NCBI GenBank assembly: GCA_050725495.1
Contig: JBOHHM010000021.1
Coordinates: 1 to 9,201, forward strand
Direction of reading: 5' to 3'
From: JBOHHM01 sp050725495
GTDB taxonomy: Bacteria; Pseudomonadota; Gammaproteobacteria; Burkholderiales; Burkholderiaceae_C
DNA length: 9,201 nt
Part shown: one piece after another, positions 5,591 to 9,201 of the stretch
Position numbering within the stretch: the first letter of the stretch is position 1
Layout of the letters: the number at the start of each line of letters is the position of its first letter
Notes under the pieces: model-generated
Databases searched by the model: none
Seen by the model: only the letters and a program-made list of their open reading frames with translations
Told to the model about the DNA's origin: nothing
Position numbers and translations under genes: made by a program

Positions 5591-6677
5591 TACTCGACCC
5601 CCGGCCCATGCAGTCGAGGCCGCCAGCCATGCCGACCCCTACAGCTACTACCGGCAGCTGCGCGAGGAGCGGCCGCTGTATTTCGACGACCAGCTGAAAC
5701 TCTGGGTCGCCAGCAGCTACGCCGTCATCGACGAAGCCTTCCAGTCGCCCGCCTTGCGCGTGCGACCGCCCGCTGAACCCGTGCCCCGCGCACTGCTGGG
5801 CTCGCCCGCGGGCGAGGTGTTTGCCAACCTGGTGCGCATGAGCGACGGCGCCTTTCACGCCACGCACAAGGCCCAGGTGCAGCAATCGGCGCGCCGCTGG
5901 ACGCTGCAGCAGGTGGCCGAGATCAGCCGCCAGGCCACAGCCGAATTGCAGCCGGTGCTCGGCGTCAACGACTTCCTCACGGCGCTGCCGGTGCAGGTGA
6001 TGGCCCGGCTGCTGGGCGTGTCCAACTCGCAACTGAAACAAACCACGCAATGGGTGCACGACTTCACGGCCGGCATCGCGGCGGACGCATCTGCCGAAGC
6101 CGTGGCCCGCGCCAACGAAGCGGCCACGGCTTTGCTGACGCAGGGCGCAGAGCAGGGCTTGAGCCCGGTTCAGGCAGCCAACCGCATTGCGCTGATGCAG
6201 CAGTCGCTCGATGCGACCGCAGGCCTGCTCGGCAACACGGTGAACCTGCTGCAGCAACGGTCTGAGCTGGGCGAGCAGGTCGCCGCGTCGCCGGACTTCG
6301 CCCGCGTACTGGTGGCCGAAGTCGTGCGCTGGGACGCGCCGATCCACAACACCCGGCGCTTTGCGGCCGAAGACCTGACGCTGGCCAGGCAAAGCCTTCG
6401 CCGGGGCGAAGGCCTGCTGTTGGTGCTGGCCAGCGCCAACCACGACGAAGCGCTGAACCCGCAGCCCGACCGGTTCGAGGTGCAGCGTCCACGGCGCCGC
6501 AACCTGACCTTCGGCGCCGGCGCCCATGCCTGCCCCGGCGAGCAACTTGCTATCGAAATAGTAGCTGCTTGCGCAAATTCCATGTGGGCTACAGCTGGTT
6601 TCGACCATTACTTCGGGCGGATTTCAGGCTATCGGCCATTGCCCAACGCCCGCATTCCCGTGTTTGCCACCCACTGA
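5577..6677 (+). CDS. cytochrome P450, compact, with atypical I-helix
   Basis: A 366-residue soluble P450, shorter than the usual 400 or so, without a membrane anchor. The opening HADPYSYYRQLREERPLYFD is typical of bacterial P450s. E248 and R251 (EVVR) form the K-helix ExxR pair, and F312-G-A-G-A-H-A-C319-P-G is the haem-binding loop with C319 as axial thiolate ligand. The I-helix reads QQSLDATAGLLGNT: Asp212 fits the conserved acid, but the next residue, normally the oxygen-activating Thr, is Ala213, with Thr one position later. The residues after the haem loop (QLAIEIVAACANSM) are partly encoded by a palindromic repeat. The ATG at 5577 overlaps the osmC end, suggesting translational coupling; the frame is open further upstream but only as a shadow of osmC. 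No ferredoxin or reductase gene is in the window. Substrate unknown. Confidence 0.92.
   Translation: MRALDTRPPAHAVEAASHADPYSYYRQLREERPLYFDDQLKLWVASSYAVIDEAFQSPALRVRPPAEPVPRALLGSPAGEVFANLVRMSDGAFHATHKAQVQQSARRWTLQQVAEISRQATAELQPVLGVNDFLTALPVQVMARLLGVSNSQLKQTTQWVHDFTAGIAADASAEAVARANEAATALLTQGAEQGLSPVQAANRIALMQQSLDATAGLLGNTVNLLQQRSELGEQVAASPDFARVLVAEVVRWDAPIHNTRRFAAEDLTLARQSLRRGEGLLLVLASANHDEALNPQPDRFEVQRPRRRNLTFGAGAHACPGEQLAIEIVAACANSMWATAGFDHYFGRISGYRPLPNARIPVFATH
6553..6604. repeat. palindromic dispersed-type repeat inside the P450 gene
   Basis: TCGAAA (6553-6558) pairs with TTTCGA (6599-6604) and, nested inside, GTAGC (6561-6565) with GCTAC (6588-6592), enclosing a loop with TGCTTGCGCAAATTCCATG. 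The stretch is distinctly more AT-rich than the surrounding gene. It resembles a roughly 60-bp repeat (gctatcaaaatag-tagctgcttgcgc-type) that I recall as common between genes in Comamonadaceae. Here it lies in frame within the P450 coding sequence and supplies about 17 residues right after the haem-binding loop. The inverted pairing is seen directly; the match to the dispersed repeat is from memory. Confidence 0.6.
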
Positions 6678-6697
6678 ACAATGAAGGAGTTTCGACC

Positions 6698-7042
6698 ATG
6701 GTGTCCGTGATTTTTGAAGTCTGGCCCGACCCGGCCCACAAGCAGGGCTACCTCGACTGGGCCGCCGAGTTGCACAGGGAACTGGTGCACATGGACGGCT
6801 TCATCTCGATCGAGCGCTTCCAGAGCCTGACCGATCCGACCAAGCTGCTGTCGCTGCAGTTCTGGCGCGACGATGCCTGCCTGACGGCCTGGCGCAACCT
6901 CGAGGGGCACCGCGCCGCGCAAAGCGCCGGCCGCAAGACCATGTTCAAGGAATACCGGCTGCGCATCGCCGAGGTCACGCGCGACTATGGCCTCAACGAC
7001 CGCGAGCAGGCGCCGGCCGATTCACGCAAGGCGCATGGCTAG
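6698..7042 (+). CDS. ABM (antibiotic biosynthesis monooxygenase) domain protein
   Basis: A 114-residue protein with the small ferredoxin-like alpha/beta fold of the ABM family. Such proteins include cofactor-free monooxygenases and haem-degrading enzymes, usually dimers. The order fits the fold: strand VSVIFEVWP (2-10), helix around GYLDWAAELHRELV (17-30), then MDGFISIERFQSLTDPTKLLSL (32-53) with two strands, QFWRDDACLTAWRN (54-67) with the family's Trp-rich helix start, and HRAAQSAGRKTMFKEYRLRIAEV. The family usually runs 95-115 residues, so this is full length. The ATG at 6698 has an excellent ribosome-binding site (GAAGGAG, 8 nt before). It starts 20 bp after the P450 stop, so it is the third gene of the osmC operon. 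It may act on the P450 product or help process haem or quinone compounds; neither can be decided here. Confidence 0.88.
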   Translation: MVSVIFEVWPDPAHKQGYLDWAAELHRELVHMDGFISIERFQSLTDPTKLLSLQFWRDDACLTAWRNLEGHRAAQSAGRKTMFKEYRLRIAEVTRDYGLNDREQAPADSRKAHG

Positions 7043-7054
7043 CAAGTCAGGTGC

Positions 7055-8065
7055 TCAGCGCGCAAGCTGCAACGCAAACGCCGCTTTGCGCTCACCCACC
7101 TGCCAGCCCCGTGCGTTGCTGATGGCCTCGGCACGCCAGGGCCTGAGTTCCTCGCGCTGCTGATCATCGAGCCAGCCCAGCTGCTGCAGCACCTCGACCG
7201 TGGCTGCGTACAGGGCCGGCATATTCCCGTCACTGATCTTGATTGCCAGCGCCTCGCCACGGCTCTTGCTGCCGACCACCTGCACGCCGTCGGCGCCGAC
7301 CTTGGCCACCCAGTCGCCGCGGCCGGCGCGCATGAAGGCCAGGTCGCTGCGGCCGGTGCCCGAAACCAGGTCGGGGTGGGCCGTCATGGCAACACTCAGC
7401 TGCGCAAAGCTTTCGCCGAACTCGCTGTCTTGGGCGCCGCTGGCCAGCCGCGCATAGCCGAGCGCGAGCTGGGCCAGCGGCATCGCGTAGTTCGGGGCTG
7501 AGCAGCCGTCAATGCCCATCTTCAGCGTCTGCTCGGGCAGGTGCATGGCGCGCGCCACGTCGCGGCGAATCGCTTGCTGCAGCGCATGGGCCGGGTCCAG
7601 ATAATCCCCGATCGGCAGGCCGTGTTGCACGCAGTAGGCCAGAAAACCCGCGTGCTTGCCGCTGCAGTTGTGGTGCCGCTCGTCGTACACGGCGCCGGGC
7701 GGCGGCGCGATCCCGAGCTCCGTGAACAGGGGCATATGGCAGCCGCACTGCAGCGTCTTGTAACTGAGCCCGGCCTGGTCCAGCATGGCCTGCACTTGCG
7801 CAACATGTTTGTCTTCGCCGCTGTGGCTGGCGCACATCATGGCCAGCTGTTCGCTGCCGAAGCCGAACTGTTTTGGCCCGCCAGCTTCCATGAAGGGCAG
7901 GGCCTGGAACGGTTTGAGGGTGGAGCGGGAGAAGGTCAGCCAGTGGCCGTCGCCGGCCTGGGCCAGCAGCCGGCCTTGGGTGTTGACCACGGCGACGGCG
8001 CCAAAGTGCTGGCATTCCAGCGTGCCGCCGCGGGTCAGCTCAATCAGAGGGACGAGTCGTGGCAT
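7055..8065 (-). CDS. L-asparaginase, Rhizobium etli (class 3, Asparaginase_II) type
   Basis: A complete 336-residue member of the family that hydrolyses L-asparagine to aspartate and ammonia and is unrelated to the E. coli enzymes. The residues known as catalytic in the R. etli enzyme ReAV are all found in register: Ser48 and Lys51 in FSRSTLKPFQALP, Ser80 in CASHSGED, and the metal-site Cys134 and Lys137 in HNCSGKHAG with Cys188 in GIDGCSAPNYAMPL. The SGTGRSDLAFM and AIKISDGNMPALYAA stretches of the C-terminal half are also typical. There is no signal peptide, so it acts in the cytoplasm. The ATG at 8065 fits the family N-terminus (PLIELTRGGTLEC); a possible GGAAGG lies 16 nt upstream, which is far. 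It follows the ABC binding-protein gene by 41 bp on the same strand, which suggests joint expression. Its end is only 12 bp from the convergent ABM gene, with no terminator between. Confidence 0.93.
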   Translation of the reverse strand: MPRLVPLIELTRGGTLECQHFGAVAVVNTQGRLLAQAGDGHWLTFSRSTLKPFQALPFMEAGGPKQFGFGSEQLAMMCASHSGEDKHVAQVQAMLDQAGLSYKTLQCGCHMPLFTELGIAPPPGAVYDERHHNCSGKHAGFLAYCVQHGLPIGDYLDPAHALQQAIRRDVARAMHLPEQTLKMGIDGCSAPNYAMPLAQLALGYARLASGAQDSEFGESFAQLSVAMTAHPDLVSGTGRSDLAFMRAGRGDWVAKVGADGVQVVGSKSRGEALAIKISDGNMPALYAATVEVLQQLGWLDDQQREELRPWRAEAISNARGWQVGERKAAFALQLAR

Positions 8066-8106
8066 GAATCAATGATACGAGCCTTCCATGCCGCTGGCGC
8101 CGCCGG

Positions 8107-9201
8107 TCAGGGCCGCGCCATCTTGCACTCCGTGCCCTGCGCCAGTTCATTGCCGCTGTAGACCGCATCGGTGCGAAAGCCGTAGTTCGTGCCCTCCCAG
8201 CCGACCTTGACCGCCTTGCCGTCGACCGGCGCGATGGTGTTGACCACCTGCGGCAGCAGCAGCTGGTGGTCTTCGGCGCGCATGCGCAGCGCTCCGACCG
8301 TGGAGTCCACCGTCAGGTCTTCCATGGCACGGGCAATCTTGAGCGCATCGGTGGACTGGGCCTTGTGGATGGCGGCCGCCAGGAAGCGCGGTGTGAACTC
8401 GATGCGCGGTGCGAGAAAGTCCTTGCCGGTCTTGCCCTTGTAGGCCTTGGCCAGGGCTTCCACCTTGGCTGCATCCTGCTGACCGGGGTGCCATTCGGCG
8501 ACCCAGGTGAGCTGGCCGATCTTGGCCTGCGAGACGGCCAGCACCGTGCCGGGGATCGAGCCGGCGCTATGGTTGAAGTAGCGCAGGTTGTAGCCGGCGT
8601 CGCCGGCGGCCTTGAGCAGCAGCGTCATGTCTTGGCCCCAGTTGCCGGTGATCAGGGTGTCGGCGCCGGTGGCCTTGATCTTGGAGATGTAGGGCGAGAA
8701 GTCCTTGACGCGGCCGATGGGGTGCAGGTCCTGGCCCACGAACTTGATGTCCGGGCGGGCCAGGCCGACCAGCTCCTGGCCGTAGCGCGCCCATTGCTTG
8801 CCGTGTGCATAGTCCTGGTTGAACAGGTAGGCGTTTTTGATGTCGGGCTGCTTCTTGATGTAGTTGGCCAGGGCCTTCATCTTCATCGCGGTGTTGGCCT
8901 CGAGCTGGAAATGCCAGAAGTTGCAGCTCTTGCCCGTGAGGTCGGGGTCGATCGACGAGTGGTTGAGCACGATCACCGCCTTGTCGGGGTTGCGCTCGTT
9001 GTGCTTGGCCGCAGCCTGCACCAGCGCCGACACGACCGAGGAGCCGGAGCCGCCGGTCAGAACGGCGCGCGCGCCCTGGTCGATCGCGGCCTGCAGCGCG
9101 CTCTGGCTTTCCTGGGCCGAGAGCTTGCTGTCGAACTGCAGCAGCTGCAGCTTGGTGCCTTTCAAGACCCCGCCTTTGGCGTTGATGTCTTCGACCGCGT
9201 A
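8107..9201 (-). CDS. ABC transporter substrate-binding protein, branched-chain amino acid (LivK) type, partial
   Basis: The frame is open through the right edge, so the signal peptide and first residues lie outside; 364 residues are visible. It belongs to the Peripla_BP_6 family of periplasmic receptors for high-affinity amino acid or amide uptake. Motifs in order: AVEDINAKGGVLKGTKL, then SAQESQSALQAAIDQGARAV, VLTGGSGSSVVSAL, SIDPDLTGKSCNFWHF, AYLFNQDYAHGKQW, VKDFSPYISKIKATGADTLI and GNWGQDMTLLLKAAGDAG. Two cysteines, one in SCNFW and one in ECKM near the C-terminus, could form a disulphide in the periplasm. The TTG near 9165 is not the start, because family sequence continues before it. The downstream asparaginase gene suggests a ligand such as asparagine or another amide; that is inference, as relatives bind many compounds. 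Permease and ATPase genes would be expected further upstream, outside the window. Confidence 0.92.
   Translation of the reverse strand, partial: YAVEDINAKGGVLKGTKLQLLQFDSKLSAQESQSALQAAIDQGARAVLTGGSGSSVVSALVQAAAKHNERNPDKAVIVLNHSSIDPDLTGKSCNFWHFQLEANTAMKMKALANYIKKQPDIKNAYLFNQDYAHGKQWARYGQELVGLARPDIKFVGQDLHPIGRVKDFSPYISKIKATGADTLITGNWGQDMTLLLKAAGDAGYNLRYFNHSAGSIPGTVLAVSQAKIGQLTWVAEWHPGQQDAAKVEALAKAYKGKTGKDFLAPRIEFTPRFLAAAIHKAQSTDALKIARAMEDLTVDSTVGALRMRAEDHQLLLPQVVNTIAPVDGKAVKVGWEGTNYGFRTDAVYSGNELAQGTECKMARP

Noticed and set aside
5532..6608. Long minus-strand open frame of 358 codons opposite the P450 gene
   Set aside because: It is the antisense shadow of a GC-rich gene with clear haem and ExxR motifs on the plus strand; the composition is low-complexity and no motif is present.
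7541..8161. Plus-strand open frame of 206 codons opposite the asparaginase
   Set aside because: Antisense shadow of a gene with all active-site residues; no ribosome-binding site or family features.

Overview
The window is GC-rich DNA and almost certainly comes from Burkholderiales, most likely a Comamonadaceae-type betaproteobacterium. Three things point there: a fragment of a Bug/TctC-type tricarboxylate-binding receptor (a family greatly expanded in this order), Burkholderiales-like IS110 and IS256 remnants, and two stem-loop repeats (4237-4285 and 6553-6604) that resemble dispersed repeats I associate with Comamonadaceae. The genus cannot be told from sequence alone.

Left part (1-4208) is a graveyard of broken genes with two small intact ones. 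A 91-residue orphan gene (79-354, minus) has a good promoter, a structured leader and its own terminator. A stretch with no clear gene follows. Then come a Ser/Thr-kinase fragment (840-1033), an 87-bp array of four 22-bp-spaced repeats like the ends of IS21-family elements (1035-1121), and an IS256-family transposase remnant broken over three frames (1134-1623). Next are a second small intact gene of unknown function (1901-2113, minus), a non-coding stretch (2114-2560), the C-terminal end of an IS110-family transposase, a TctC receptor fragment missing both ends, and a medium-chain dehydrogenase missing its N-terminus. The last three are fused end to end, which suggests serial deletions next to insertion sequences.

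Right part (4314-9201) is intact and orderly. An ArsR-family regulator (minus) diverges from a tight three-gene unit on the plus strand: OsmC-family thiol peroxidase, a compact cytochrome P450, and an antibiotic-biosynthesis-monooxygenase (ABM) domain protein. OsmC and P450 overlap by 14 bp, and P450 and ABM are 20 bp apart. This looks like one regulated redox/oxygenation module. The regulator sits 92 bp from osmC and carries no classical metal-binding pair in its helix-turn-helix, but it has three cysteines in its C-terminal half. The P450 keeps its haem-ligand and ExxR motifs but has Ala where the usual oxygen-activating Thr of the I-helix should be, and part of its C-terminal coding sequence is made of a palindromic repeat.

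Convergent to this unit, on the minus strand, are a complete Rhizobium-etli-type (class 3) L-asparaginase and, upstream of it, a branched-chain-amino-acid-type ABC transporter binding protein that runs off the right edge. They probably form part of an amide or amino-acid uptake and hydrolysis operon that continues beyond the window. I saw no tRNA, rRNA, CRISPR array or complete mobile element.
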